The position numbers and the translations under genes were made by a program. The notes below the pieces were generated by a model. It had not been told where the DNA came from. It did not search any database and saw only the letters and a program-made list of their open reading frames with translations. A DNA stretch of 64,000 nucleotides from Mixophyes australis (lineage: Eukaryota; Chordata; Amphibia; Anura; Limnodynastidae). The DNA is taken from the NCBI GenBank assembly GCA_036250195.1, contig JAVHZZ010000009.1, positions 41,073,824-41,137,823 on the forward strand, in the 5' to 3' direction. Of this stretch, positions 1-11,301 are shown piece after piece (positions within the stretch are counted from its first letter, which is position 1; each line of letters starts with the position of its first letter).

Positions 1-431
1 GGTTAACCCCTGATAGGAAAGGCCAAACAACAGCACCTCTGGAGGATCACAGGTACTGCAGGGTAATATGCACACAGGAAAACAAGGCAAATAACAACAC
101 AGGGTAAAATGCACACAAAGCTACAAGGCAGATCATAACAATTGTAACCATTTGGAAGACTCCAGACTTAATTCCAGCACTATAGGTTCAAATAAAACTC
201 ATTACAGTCCATTAGGAACTTCTATACAAGAACAATCGTCCCAAGGAATCCAAATGCAGCACTTTTCAAGGGAGAGTAATGTTCCCATCAGATATGTTTG
301 TGCTCAATAATTTACTTATCAAACTTGGAAAGGAAAGAAAAGTTCCTTAATGTTATTGGTATGCAGCATCAAGATATTTTAACCTTATTGCTCCGTTCCC
401 CTCTTTAGCAGGACGACAATAAACAGTCCTG
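1..431. other. Unassigned AT-rich sequence
   Basis: No open frame with recognisable protein similarity and no clear repeat structure is visible here before the first MITE. Confidence 0.5.
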
Positions 432-608
432 GGGGTAAATGTATCAAGCAGAGAGATTTCCTGTCGGGTTTGAAAAGTGGAGATGTTGCCTATAGCAACC
501 AATCAGATTCTAGCTGTCATTATGTAGAATGTACTAAATAAATGAAAGCTAAAATGTGATTGGTTTTTCACACCCGCCAGAAAACTCTCAGCTTGATGCA
601 TTTACCCC
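432..608. mobile_element. Palindromic Harbinger-like MITE, copy 1
   Basis: The ends are inverted repeats, GGGGTAAATGTATCAAGC at the left and GCTTGATGCATTTACCCC at the right. The two halves are inverted copies for most of the length, including the paired segments around CAATCAGATT and ATGTGATTGG. A near-identical copy lies at 12604-12779. The flanks are CTG (left) and TTG (right). The second copy has CAG on both sides, so a 3-bp CWG duplication fits; vertebrate Harbinger elements are known to use TWA or CWG targets. The element is non-coding. The superfamily is inferred from the flanks; that it is a repeat copy is seen directly. Confidence 0.75.
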
Positions 609-611
609 TTG

Positions 612-2261
612 GTGTTTAAAAAAGTAAAAAATTCCTAACGGTATAGAGTAAGTATCAACCCTCTGGAGGGATATAAATCAGCACACTAGTCCACAGTGAT
701 TGCGGGCATATTACCTGCATAGCATTCGCCGTTACCAGTATCTGGTATGTTATGCATCCACGACTGGTAGGGAAATGCAAAGGTTAAATTAGTTAGTGTA
801 TAGATGTATCTGTTACAAAGATGTTACCTGTATCATTATCAACACTATACAGTACTGAACTTACAAATTACCTCCCTTGAAATGCCTCTCCAAGAATAAG
901 GGTCCACAAGTCTAAAATTTGCTCATCTTTAAATATGGATACAAGTTGTGCACATGGGCAGTGAGACTAAGTTTACAAAAGTTTCATATTTACAAAAATC
1001 AACAAGCAAGAAAAAGAGCGCCAAATATAGTGTAACATTATCAAAGATGAATAAATCAAAAAGCTTATCTGTAGTGCTTGTTGTCCTTTTCATTTATTCA
1101 AATAGATTGCTCTTCACAAAGATGCTATTTTGCTCAAAAATAAAAAAACAGAGGTATAATAATGTAATATATTGGGGAACATAAAATATATTTAAATATT
1201 ACAGCCAATATGCCTATCAATAAAAGCTGTATATTAAATCTTGAAATATCATACAATAACCCAAAAAATCCATAGAGATTTTAAAATAAAATAAAATAAA
1301 AGGTATTTAATAAACATAAAACATAAAATGTTAGTACATTAAATGTACATTCAAAATAGAAACAACAGGCTTATCTGCAAGGAGGCCAAACAGAATCTCA
1401 TAAACAGTGAGACATCCTCTGGCCAGAAAGGAAAAGCAGCAGCAATATGGTATCCTCCTAGCAGGCAACAGTGTTCCAGATAAAACCCAACGCATTTAGT
1501 CAAGTAACTTTCTGAGGCGTGTACCATTATAAAGAATATATGAAGAAGACAACAAGCACTACAGATAAGCTTTTTGATGTATTCATTTGGTACACATCTA
1601 TATTTAGAGCACTTCTTGGTTGATTTAAAGTCTTTGATAATACTATACTGTGTTTGGCGCTCTTTTTCTTGTTTATTGATTTTGGATGCGTACCTGGAAC
1701 AGGTGTCTGAGAAAAGAGTAGCCTATTGTATGGTGTTAATTATATCTGTTCACTTTCTTCAATTCATTTGAATATTGATTAAACACCTAGCGCTGCAAAT
1801 TTTATTTTTGTCGTAGTTTAATTTTTCATATGTCTAATTACGTTACCAACCAACTCCTTGTTCAGTATAAATTAAATGGCTCATGCCTATTTCTCTGAGA
1901 CCCATCGAACCCCACTTGAGGTAGTATGGTACCAGGATACAGTAAAATACTACCTACCCATCCCCTTTTTGTATTTCCTTGTAGTAAAGTAGCTTAGATT
2001 CTAGGACTGGTGCACATTGAGAGATTATTAAATGAGTTCCTGTTACACTGAATATCTTGCTCAATGATTTTAATGATCTTCCAACCAGATAATGTTAAGT
2101 AAAGATCAAAGATTGTTCCTACTGTTTCTCCTGTATCTGATTGATTGCATCCATTAGACTGTAAAATGTTAAATTTTTCATTCTACATACTGCACTAGGG
2201 CTAATGGATCAAATATCTATATGAGCAGGGGAGGGCTGGGCCGGGGGGCAGGGGGGCATCG
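612..2261. other. Unassigned AT-rich sequence
   Basis: No recognisable gene. It includes an A/T-rich run near 1285-1320 made of AATAA-like units. The short frames near 948 and 1574 have no domain or compositional support. Confidence 0.5.
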
Positions 2262-2279
2262 CCCCCCCCCCCCCCCCCC
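2262..2279. repeat. Poly-C tract of 18 bases
   Basis: An uninterrupted C run sits in a locally GC-rich stretch just upstream of the NotI-type palindrome. Its length may be unreliable in assembly. Confidence 0.9.
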
Positions 2280-2347
2280 GGGTCGCTCAGAATCACAGCT
2301 GTTAGGGCGGGCCTCAACCCCCGGAATCAATATCGCTGATTTTTACT

Positions 2348-2427
2348 GGCGGCCGCATCTCATGACAGGGGATGCGGCCGCGTCAGCGCACATGCGGCCG
2401 CATCCCGTGTCATGAGATGCGGCCGCC
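2348..2427. repeat. GC-rich near-perfect palindrome with NotI-type octamers
   Basis: Two 34-base arms (2348-2381 and 2394-2427) are reverse complements with one mismatch, separated by a 12-base loop. Each arm carries the octamer GCGGCCGC twice. The single mismatch is the G/C pair in ATGACAGGGG versus CCCGTGTCAT. It would fold into a very stable hairpin. Function unknown. Confidence 0.9.
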
Positions 2428-3924
2428 TGTGCTCCCCCCCGGGCTGACATCTGCCAGCCCATGCCTGTATATGAGAGAAGGACAGGTTAGGGTAGGCTAT
2501 TGCAGGATCCCAGAATTCTTACAGAAAGTAATGAAACATGCTACTGTAACGCCCCCTGCGGGGAAACAGGGACAGACGCAACACAAAAGAACTTACCTTA
2601 TGAACGATGGTCACCTCCAGTCCGCCTCCGATATCCCAGCTGCGATCCGATCCCAGCAGATCCGCAGCCGCAACCCTTGTCACCTCCAACCACGTCCCTC
2701 TAGGAAAGAGACAAAGATTACGGCCGTGCCTACCAGGTAAGGGCTGTCTGAGAATACGGCAACGAACAAGGACACTCTCAGTCCAAGCCCACTTGCCACC
2801 TCCTCGCGTTGCTCTTGCCAAGACGCGGGGGACTACAGGCACTTAAGACCAAGACTAGTCCGAGGACTAATCCCGCCTCAAGTACCTCACACGCCTGCCG
2901 TTGAGGGCCTAACCGAAAGGAGGAATCGAGCGTAATACTCACCGGGACACTCCCACTTCCGATCCGGTTCTCCTGCACCTTCCCGACTACTGTGTATGAC
3001 AAGAACACACAGCCTCCCTCTACGCTCTCAGTGAGACTAAGATGGCACCCACAAAACTGGACTGACTACAACAGCGACCCGACCCTAACAACGTTCTAAT
3101 GGTCGGCAATGCAACTAAGTCAAACCACTATGACCAACTAGGTGTGGTGCACTAACGGAACTGCTCACTTACACACTATGGGGAACACCAGCCGGTGTTC
3201 ACGGACTAAACCGGAGGGCGGTTCCTAACCCCCTCACCCAGGTCTAACCAAGGAGACTGTCTCCTTACGATGGGGTCACCCACGGACCCTAAGGACCGGC
3301 TGCTTCAAGCCCGGCTGAGGCTCAGTGGAACAGCACACTAACCTGCGGGCCGACTGCCGCACGGAACAGTCGATCGAACTGAACCGCCCGACTGCCTGTA
3401 CTCGGGTATCTCACACGTGTCCCTACGTCCGGAACCACAGGTCCACCTGCACGGAACCAGCCTTGGGGACCCTCAACCAGAACCACCGCCGCCCCTGAAA
3501 CTGCCTCAAGGTGTGCTGCACTGCCACCAACTCACTCAGCCACCCCCTCTGGGAACCAGTGTGACCCCGGGGACCTAAGGGACAGGAAAACTACGTGTGT
3601 TCTCCCCTGACTATGTATATGCTGGTAACTACACTTGTCCCCACAGCACGGGTTAGTACAGAACAACACAGGAACAAGAGCCTACCTTTAATGGGGGCCT
3701 GACGTCTTGCCCCTGGACACAAATACGTAGCACACCCAAAATACTGTAATTCAACAATACCCGCCGCACAGACAGAATACAATATACAGTACTTTGTAAG
3801 CTACTTACCAGAGCACACCGCTGCTAGCCAACCAGCCGGTTGCTACAGCACCACAGGAGCCTCCGCTCTACTGTACCTCCTAACTACGTGTGCTCACCTC
3901 ACACAGGACCGCGCCTACACTCAC

Positions 3925-4426
3925 GAGGCTCCCACGCCTCTATCACACCACCTCCAGGGCCTTCTGCCCTTCACACCATGGGCTACTTGCCCAGTTGCAC
4001 ACAGAGCCTTGTGCTCTGACTAATGGGCCTCAGCCCCCTCTCAACCTCAGGGCTCTGAGCCCACTAACTAGGGACTTGTGCCCTGCTACCTAGGGGTCCT
4101 AGCCCCTGCCTACTGAGGCCTGTGGCCTCCCTGACTAACTGAGGGCCTTGTGCCCGTAAAAGCCTATGGGCAATCCGCCCCTAACCAGGCCCTGTGGCCT
4201 CTCCTGCGGCCTCTAGGCCACTAACTAACTAAGGGCCTTGTGCCCTTTTATACCTGGGGCTCAGAGTCCCCCTCACTAGCTAACGGGGCCTTGTGCCCTT
4301 CCACAATGTGGCCTACTGGCCCACTATCTTTATCGGGGCCTAGTGCCCAAGTCCTTGGGCCTTGTGCCCCTAATTTACTGTACCAACGGGCCTTGTGCCC
4401 GACCGTGGCCACGGGCCTAGTGCCCG
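3925..4426. repeat. Array of about 18 short hairpin units (GGGCCTTGTGCCC type)
   Basis: Units of 12-16 bases recur with self-complementary ends and a 3-6 base loop, for example GGGCCTTGTGCCC (several times), GGGCCTAGTGCCC, GAGCCTTGTGCTC, GGGGTCCTAGCCCC and AGGCCTGTGGCCT. They are separated by short C/T/A spacers such as ACTAACTAACT. The stems differ between units but remain paired, so this is not a simple tandem repeat. It lies inside the candidate long LTR. Confidence 0.75.
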
Positions 4427-4429
4427 AAT

Positions 4430-4897
4430 TTAACGTTGAGTATACTTACCTGCTCTGCACAGGAATCTCAACTTGCCACGCCGTCTTCTGCCTTCTTTCT
4501 CCGGGTCTTCCAGACCCTCCAGCCGGCGGCGCCTCTTCTCCTGTTCGGCGCGGGTCGGCACCAATCTTTTGAATGGCCGGGCGCGAGCCGCGATTTGCTC
4601 GCGCATCCGGCCGCTGATTGGCCAGCGGGGAAAGATGAGCTCTGATTGGCGCATCCTTCCCCCGCGCACAGGACCTGCAGGAAGAAAGTCATACTCACCG
4701 CCACTGGATCGATGGACGGGTAAGTTCTTCTCCTTTTCTTTCTTCCTGCTGGGCACCATCAGGGACCTCTTCAGCCCCTCCAGGGGCACAGCGCTGGTGG
4801 ACATCTTCGCCCTCTTCACGGGCACCGGCTCCAGAGGCATCTTCTGTCCCTCCAGGGACACAGCGCTGGCGGGGGTCTTCTCCGGGGACACCTCCAC
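4430..4897 (-). CDS. Uncharacterised 155-codon basic frame in the LTR-like block
   Basis: An open frame starting with Met at 4897 runs to the stop near 4430. The product is rich in K, R, E and P and has no domain I recognise. It has a short internal near-repeat: SAVSLEGQKM near residue 12 and SAVPLEGLKR near residue 36. This matches a DNA repeat of the CCTCCAGGGACACAGCGCTGG type. The C-terminal part is strongly basic (EKRRRRLEG, KEGRRRRGK). The frame ends at the proposed LTR edge. It may be a fragment of an element protein or a chance frame in GC-rich DNA; nothing shows it is expressed. Confidence 0.2.
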   Translation of the reverse strand: MEVSPEKTPASAVSLEGQKMPLEPVPVKRAKMSTSAVPLEGLKRSLMVPSRKKEKEKNLPVHRSSGGEYDFLPAGPVRGGRMRQSELIFPRWPISGRMREQIAARARPFKRLVPTRAEQEKRRRRLEGLEDPEKEGRRRRGKLRFLCRAGKYTQR

Positions 4898-4902
4898 ACT
4901 AC

Positions 4903-5689
4903 ATTAAAATGTATCAAGTTTCTCACTGTGGCTTATGGCTGTAGTGTTCCAGTAATGGAAATAATCTCTGGTGTGCTAAGTAAAATAGAGTTTTAAGGAG
5001 ATTTGTGTAATTCCAGCTTTAAATACCTTGATATTGCATGTCAGTACTGCTTGTTAGCTGTGGGACAGTGGTCATCTACTGTACCTAGTAAGATACGAGC
5101 TCAATGAAGTTAAGCACCAGTAGTACTATTGGGGGTATTATTTTCTTTTTAGGTTTTACCCTTTTATTTATTACTAGGATTTTCAGAGCATTATGTACCT
5201 ACAATTTGCAAAGTGTGTGTTCATAATGCCTTAAAGCATCACATGCTGTAAGCAAAACAAAATGTGGCATTGTAAATGTCAGGCATGCACACATTGGGTG
5301 ATGCAGAGTTGAACGCAACCTGGATGTAATTTACAGCCCAATATGTGCATGCAAAAAATAGAATATTTCAGCCTGTATGCTGAGTCAGATGCATCTCAAG
5401 ATGCGTCCAGATCTGCATCTGGAGCACATGCATCAGGTTTATGGCAGGCTTTCTTATACTCACTGTTTCTTATAAAATATGAAACTTGTACTGGTATAAT
5501 CCTTTTGGATGTTCCCTAGATCCCCAAGACCTTATCCCAAGGTAATAAATTGTGTTAAATTCTTCTTTGGTGTGGATTTTATATGCTACAATGTTGTGGT
5601 TCCCTGTTAAATGTAAAGTTCAGCCTGTATTAATTTTATACCTGTGAATGACCATGACTGTGCTTCTATGTGTAATGATTGTCTCAGGA
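4903..5689. other. Unassigned sequence
   Basis: No gene or clear repeat boundary was recognised between the LTR-like block and the next LTR-like region. Confidence 0.45.
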
Positions 5690-6150
5690 AGACAGTCCTG
5701 GGGTGAAGGATACATGAGTTAGCGTCGCAGCCTTCTGATCAGCCACTAGGTGTAATACAGTAATACAGCATAGAGAAGGGGAAATCTGAAAGCAGGTCAG
5801 CTAGCCAAGATCTGGTACACAGGCAATAGAACAGTAGAAAATCAGGATCCAAGAGAGAGTGGTCAAAACAAGCATGAACTGGTACATGAATGGTTAACAG
5901 GCAGAATAACTATCCAAGAAGGAATCACAAGGAAAGCCAAGGTCAGCAGCAATACGGCATAACAGGGAGTCAGTTTAGGTATGAATACCTGTTGCTCTGA
6001 CAAAGCTATAATGACAGAGTGAGCTTTATATAGTCTACAGGTTTGAATATGCTGCCTCCCAGCCATGATAATGTGACCGCCCAAACCATAAAGTTCTGAC
6101 CTCTATACAGAGGCAGAGAAAATCAGCAGCACAGGAGTGTGAAACAGGTA
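5690..6150 (-). mobile_element. LTR-like sequence on the minus strand
   Basis: Read on the minus strand, a TATA-like box (TATATAAA, 6025-6032) is followed by a C/T-rich transcribed-looking stretch with phrases such as GCTGACCTTGGC and TGGATCCTGA, the style of amphibian Ty3/gypsy LTR R-U5 regions. No coding sequence adjoins it, so it would be a solo or truncated LTR. Exact ends and target duplication were not found. Confidence 0.35.
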
Positions 6151-6182
6151 AGTTTTGTGACTAGTCTGTGATAAGGTATTAC

Positions 6183-6665
6183 ATTGTGTCAGCTTAGAGT
6201 ATGTTAATTATCTGTATTAATTCTGTATAAAGTGTGTGAGTTGTCATCATTTAACCCTATTGTTTGAGAAAAGCCCATGTCAGTCTAGACATTATGGCAC
6301 CATACAGCCTGCCCATAAGAAATAAAATATTGCTATGTTATGGGTATAAAAAGCCTGAACAAGGATCAACGTCCGTCAGTCCAAGACTCCCTTCATCAGT
6401 TTTTCCAGCCTTGTGAGACAGTATGCAAGCTGTGAGACATGGGGCTATTCCTTGATACTACTGAAGGGTTGGTGTCTTACCTGGCTATTGCTAAGTGTGT
6501 TTGTTCATAGTGTTGTTACTGCTTTGCACTATATTCTTGTATTTTGCAATAAAATATACTGTTGTATCTTTTATATCTACCTTCTATCTACCTTACCTGT
6601 GTGATCTATATATGTAGGTATTGGGAATAACAGTGTGAGCTATGACTCTATAGTGACACCCACAA
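6183..6665 (+). mobile_element. LTR-like sequence with TATA box and poly(A) signal
   Basis: A TATA-like box (TATAAAAAG, about 6345-6353) is followed about 200 bases later by AATAAA (6548-6553) and then a T-rich stretch. A core promoter and poly(A) signal this close together is typical of an LTR U3-R-U5. No gag or pol similarity follows. The termini were not resolved, so this remains a candidate solo LTR. Confidence 0.35.
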
Positions 6666-6905
6666 GCACAGAACCAGGCTGTAAGTGCAATAAAACTTTG
6701 TTAACATTTGCTTAATAGAGAAATATGTTTTTGCTATTAGACTTCATATAGTACAGCAGATAGAATTTTCCTACTAGCATACAAATAAAAAACATTTTTT
6801 TTAAATACACACACAAAATCCTATAATATATGTATAAGCAATGAAGAAAACACCCAGCAGATTCAGAGGTGAAAACAAAATCAGCTAATCAGAGGCAGTA
6901 AGTTA

Positions 6906-7503
6906 GACTAGGTACACAGAAGAATTTTCTGACAGACGTGTTATCTCATGCGATTGTACCTACAACGGAAGGTCCGATCAGTCTGGTAATTCATGCATAT
7001 TCACTTTTACCTTCAGATCTGTGCTTTTCAGCTGGTCCTTCATCTAGTCCTCTAGCCTTCAGAGAATGGCAGCACAATATTCATTCATTCGTGTCACATT
7101 GTCACACTGATTAAAATCGCCTTGTTATAGCTATCCACTTGTCCTAAAACGAATTGACTCCGAAACAAAATATTCTGTCTCAGATCAAGCAAATTAATTA
7201 TTCCTTCTACAGCGCTCTCTACATTTATTCACCGGGACATTTATTTCTGGCATTGTCTGAAAAAAACATGACTCTATAAACTCAATGGAGATCGTGGACA
7301 TGAGTGCATACACACTACATGATCAGAAGGTGATTGGGCGTGAAACATTAAAAAGGACGACAAACCAAATGAGCCGACAATCGACACTTTGGGAAGACTT
7401 TCGACCGTCATGTTATTATTTACACTAACCTGACTTCCAACCGAACGGTTGTATGTCGGCTGATTGGTTGATTGGATGAAAAATCTCCAGTGTGTACCTA
7501 GCC
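6906..7503. mobile_element. Harbinger-like MITE with TTA target duplication
   Basis: The left end is GACTAGGTACACA and the right end TGTGTACCTAGCC, which are inverted repeats with one mismatch. TTA flanks both sides (6903-6905 and 7504-7506). TIR plus a 3-bp TTA duplication is the hallmark of PIF/Harbinger elements. No transposase frame is present, so it is non-autonomous, 598 bp. Confidence 0.7.
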
Positions 7504-7699
7504 TTAGTGTTGGCAATTGTGAGGAAACAAGTTTGATAACACCTTAACCAGCTTCTCCTTCATTTCTCACAAATTGTGGATTATAGCATGTACTTTTTAT
7601 AGTCCTCTTTTTGTTCCCCAGCTCACCAGAGTACAACTGCAGTGTCTAATTACATGTGGATAAGGGGACATTGTAGTTCATTGTAAATATGGATATTGT

Positions 7700-8345
7700 T
7701 TATTTTATATTATTGATATGGCAGTGAAGTTATTATTCATTGTGCTTAAAGAGAATTCATGTGGGTTATGGATAAGGTTTAGATTGCAGGGTACAGGTGA
7801 GGGGGAAGGCCAATTAGTATCCATTGTTCTCAACATGACTAGTCCAGACATTTTGTCTGGAACCCAGCTCATCTTGACTCCCCCTCCAACTCCCTGATCG
7901 AGCACCCACCCATGGTTAAGATCGAGAGAGCCAGGGGGTTGCACATGATGGGAAAAGAACTGTGGAAATTTGACCTTGGATATAAGGAACCACTCGAGGG
8001 GAGGCTGGTTTTTTAGTTGCCATTCTCTACCAGTGGAATACATCTGCAGATCCATGTGCCATCGACTCAGGACAGCCAGGTGACTGTAACTCCTTAAGTT
8101 AGTGGAGTAAGGGACAAACGATGTGGTAAACCTGCCTGGTATTTGTTTACAGGTTGTATATAATATTCTAGTTTTTAGATTGTTTTTATAACAATAAATG
8201 TATTGTTTTACTTTCTGACTGCATTTGCCTGAGTGGCTATTTGAACCTTAGAAGATACTGGGTAGGCTTCCCTGGCATAGTAAGGCACCAATGTGTGGCC
8301 AGCCAGCGTGAAGTAGGTAGAATTGGGCCAGAAAACCTGGTATCT
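7700..8345. other. Unclassified repeat-like block, possibly an LTR
   Basis: It differs in composition from its flanks and contains AACAATAAATG followed by a T-rich run near 8190-8215, which could be an LTR poly(A) signal. A minus-strand frame of 116 codons (7705-8055) has no recognisable domain. No paired termini were found. Confidence 0.25.
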
Positions 8346-9314
8346 TCACAGCGATCGATCATCATCATCATCTCAAAATAAAGCAGCAGTAAAAGGCGTA
8401 TCACCCTTTGCATTCAGGTCTGCATCAGCTTGCAATTAGGTGACCATGACCTTACCGATGTTCTCATTCATTATGCAAATTAACTCTTAAGCTGCCCAGA
8501 GTTCTGGTACAATTATAAAAATTAGTGAGAAATCTGTGACATTGTGGACAGGAACATGCATGTAAACACATTAAGAAGAAACATTTTTAAAAATGTTCCT
8601 CTGGACAGGGGAGAAACCATTCAGCAATTTCTGGGGGGAAAAAAATATTTCAGTGATGAAGTAAAAATTCAGTGACATGATAATAAACCAAATGATCAAA
8701 ATGCTTACAAAACAAAATGTTTATATTAATATTATTTGCAGTTGCTGCAAACTAGGCCCTACACTTTTGTTGCTTCAGTCTTAAAATGCAATGGCTTAAT
8801 AATTGTTTTGATAATAATGAATTTCACAATGCTACATTACAGTAATTCTATGGTCATTTTGTCTGTCTTTCTTTAAATTTACTTCAGTCAGACATTACAC
8901 TAATCAAAAATTCACTTGGCAAAGAACCAGCCCCTCTCTCTTGCTACACCTGTCATAAATAGAACCGCCTCGCAAGACACCTCTCTGTGACAGGCTGACA
9001 AATTTATTTTTCCCATTAAAAAACACTTAATTAAACATGGGTAAATTATATGAAGACATTTTTATGGATGTAATACTGTAGAAAATAATTTGATAGCAGT
9101 GCCGGTGTGCTTTCATGAAGTCATACCTGGCAAATATGATTGGTTTTCATGATAAGGTAAGATTTAAACTGATCTTCATAACGCAATTGATGTGATATGT
9201 TTGGAATTTGCAAAGTGTTTGATTTTATTCGACATAACAGTCTGTTATATAACATGACAGTACTAGGTTTAGTGAAGAGTATATACATTGGTGGAAAACT
9301 GGCTAAAGGATAGA
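8346..9314. other. Unassigned AT-rich sequence
   Basis: No gene recognised. A short CATCAT run lies near 8360. Confidence 0.45.
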
Positions 9315-9759
9315 AAAAAAAAAATTCAATTCTGAGCGGTAATATTTTTAGCACTGCTGTAAGTGATTTTAACGTGGTTTTCACTCATTCTGGAGTGCGT
9401 TAACTTTATCCCTTATTAAAATCTATTTCCAACGCACCGTTTTTCTAGCGAAAACGATACCATCACGGACAAGTAGATGATCCATTGAAAGTATAGGGAG
9501 GGAGGGAGAAGTGTTAAAAGCTATTCAGTTCTTTTTTAATGCAGTGAGGTAAATTGTCTAGTAGCCAGTTTTATCCCGCACTTCTCATTGCTGTGCAAAA
9601 AAATTAAAAACATAAGAAAACTATTGAAATCATGTAATAATGTAAAAAATAAAGAAAAATTATGTTTCTCAGTAATGCTTGACATGGAAAAGGTGATTTT
9701 TTTTACAAAGAGCATATAATATTTTCTTATTAAATTAATGACACAATAATCACTAATTA

Positions 9760-9792
<33 letters not shown>

Positions 9793-10204
9793 TGTATGTA
9801 TGTGTGTATGTACTACTATGTATGTACTAATGTGCTTTGCCATGGTATAGATAATTGTATAGTAAACGAAACTTATAAAAAAAATAAAGGAAAAAAAAGT
9901 ACTGTATGTAGATATTATAAAATAGAAGATTGTGTAATGCAATACAAATGTATGCCAGTGTATGTCAATTTTTTTTATTATAGATGACTGCGTTAAGCCC
10001 TCCCCTCAACTCCAATAAAAATTCGCAAGCACAAAATGTTTATTGTGTGAGGGCGGCGTTACCTGTTTTTAAATTCAATAGCAAAATTTTTTACGCTGTG
10101 GGACCTAAAAGCGGTCGCGCCTGCGGGTCAAAACCCCCGCGGGTAATTTGAATTTTTAAATGCTGCAAAAAGCAAAAATACCGCGGTCAATTGAATTCCC
10201 CCCA
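9315..10204. mobile_element. MITE-like element with inverted termini
   Basis: The left end contains AATTCAATTCTGAGCGGTAA and the right end, read on the minus strand, GAATTCAATTGACCGCGGTA, followed in both by a T-rich GC motif. The interior holds the ATGT microsatellite and GCG-containing segments (GCGTTAACTTTAT, GCGGCGTTACCTG) on opposite halves. No transposase frame. Ends are approximate. Confidence 0.45.
9762..9815. repeat. (ATGT)n microsatellite
   Basis: Tandem TATG units with an interruption TGTG near the right end. Frames through it translate only to repetitive peptides. Confidence 0.95.
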
Positions 10205-10242
10205 AAGAGTAGTTAAGCGGAACATATTCAGGCTGAGATAAT

Positions 10243-10468
10243 GGGCCTGATTCATTAAGCAAAGTTAAGCAAAAAATTGAGTATGTTTTCTTACTTAAGT
10301 TGTCTGGACAAAATCATGTTGCAATGCAATGCCCCCTGCTGCCCTCACACACATTAGACTGACACAAGTACATAAGGCACACCAAGCAGGGCAGGGGTTT
10401 CCAGAGACTAGGAAACTCCCCCTGTTATCTACTTACTTTTGCATAACTTTCCTTAAAGAATCAGGCCC
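10243..10468. mobile_element. Palindromic MITE (GGGCCTGATTCATTAA family)
   Basis: Left GGGCCTGATTCATTAAGCAA and right CCTTAAAGAATCAGGCCC are inverted repeats, and the halves share further complementary segments. It resembles, but is distinct from, the elements at 26802-27124 and 58121-58434 that end in CTGAGTCATTAAGG. Non-coding; no clear target duplication. Confidence 0.6.
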
Positions 10469-11301
10469 AACGTTATTAATGGTGTACCACAGGCAGTGGT
10501 GTAGGAATGAAAATTTTCATGGGGGGCCAAAGGGCCAAAGACTACTATAGGGCTTAGAGCCGCTTAATCTCGCATTTAGTATCTTGTTTTACGATAGTTA
10601 AAACAGTGATTGTAGGTATACAAAGACTCCTATGTTAATTTTTGTCAGTGTTTCAGGGGTTGGCCAACCCCAGTTTCATTGTATATTTTCACCATAAAAA
10701 ATTATTTATACGTTATTAAAATGTATTATTAATATTAACTACCAATAAGTACAATAGCTGTAAAAAAGATAGATAAATTCAATTGTTTATCTTTAAAATC
10801 TATATTTTTCATAGTCATTAGCCTAGTTTTATTCAGATTTTGTTGACAGCATAATCTAATTTGATTGGGAGTATTTTTAAATCTATAGTCACTGCCTCAC
10901 TGGCTATGGTATGTGTTATAAATTTAAATTGCTATATCTCATGTTTGTTGCTTGACGTACTGCACGAAATTCAGGGTAAACATAAAGTGAATGGGTAGTT
11001 ATTCATCATCAATACAGGTTATTTATTAAATGTATAATTTATAGAAAAGCAGGAGAGCAAAATAATTTCTATTCAGTACATATAGATACCAGTCAACAGA
11101 ATATTAAAAACATTTTATTTATTAAAAGCCAAAAAATCAAATAAACCATATTAAAAAAACATCACTATGAAATCTGGAGTTAAATCATACAACATAAATA
11201 GAAAAAGCAGTTTGTATGTCTGTTTTGTGTCTAATAAATGTTTGATATTTTCATTTATATTGTCCTTAACTGGTACCTGATTATCAAACTCTTATAATAT
11301 A
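10469..11301. other. Unassigned AT-rich sequence
   Basis: No gene or clear repeat recognised. Confidence 0.45.

Larger units (their letters stand above)
2545..4898. mobile_element. Candidate very long solo LTR or LTR-like element
   Basis: The block is distinctly GC-richer than both flanks. It begins TGTAACGCCCCC and ends CCTCCACA, so it has TG...CA termini, and it is flanked on both sides by CTAC (2541-2544 and 4899-4902), which would be a 4-bp target duplication. LTRs have TG...CA ends and 4-6 bp duplications. A length near 2.35 kb is long for an LTR but possible. No gag or pol similarity was seen. It contains the hairpin array and a minus-strand frame at its right edge. A chance 4-bp match cannot be excluded, so the class is tentative. 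Confidence 0.4.

Noticed and set aside
2221..3008. Several overlapping frames on both strands suggesting a small gene
   Set aside because: High GC content lowers stop frequency; frames overlap in all phases with no domain, codon bias or start support.
3925..4426. CRISPR-like array
   Set aside because: Units are short hairpins with variable stems and irregular spacers, no constant repeat of 25-37 bases, no cas genes, and the surroundings are eukaryotic.
7705..8055. 116-codon minus-strand frame
   Set aside because: No recognisable domain. It lies in a block that looks like non-coding repeat, so I list only the block.
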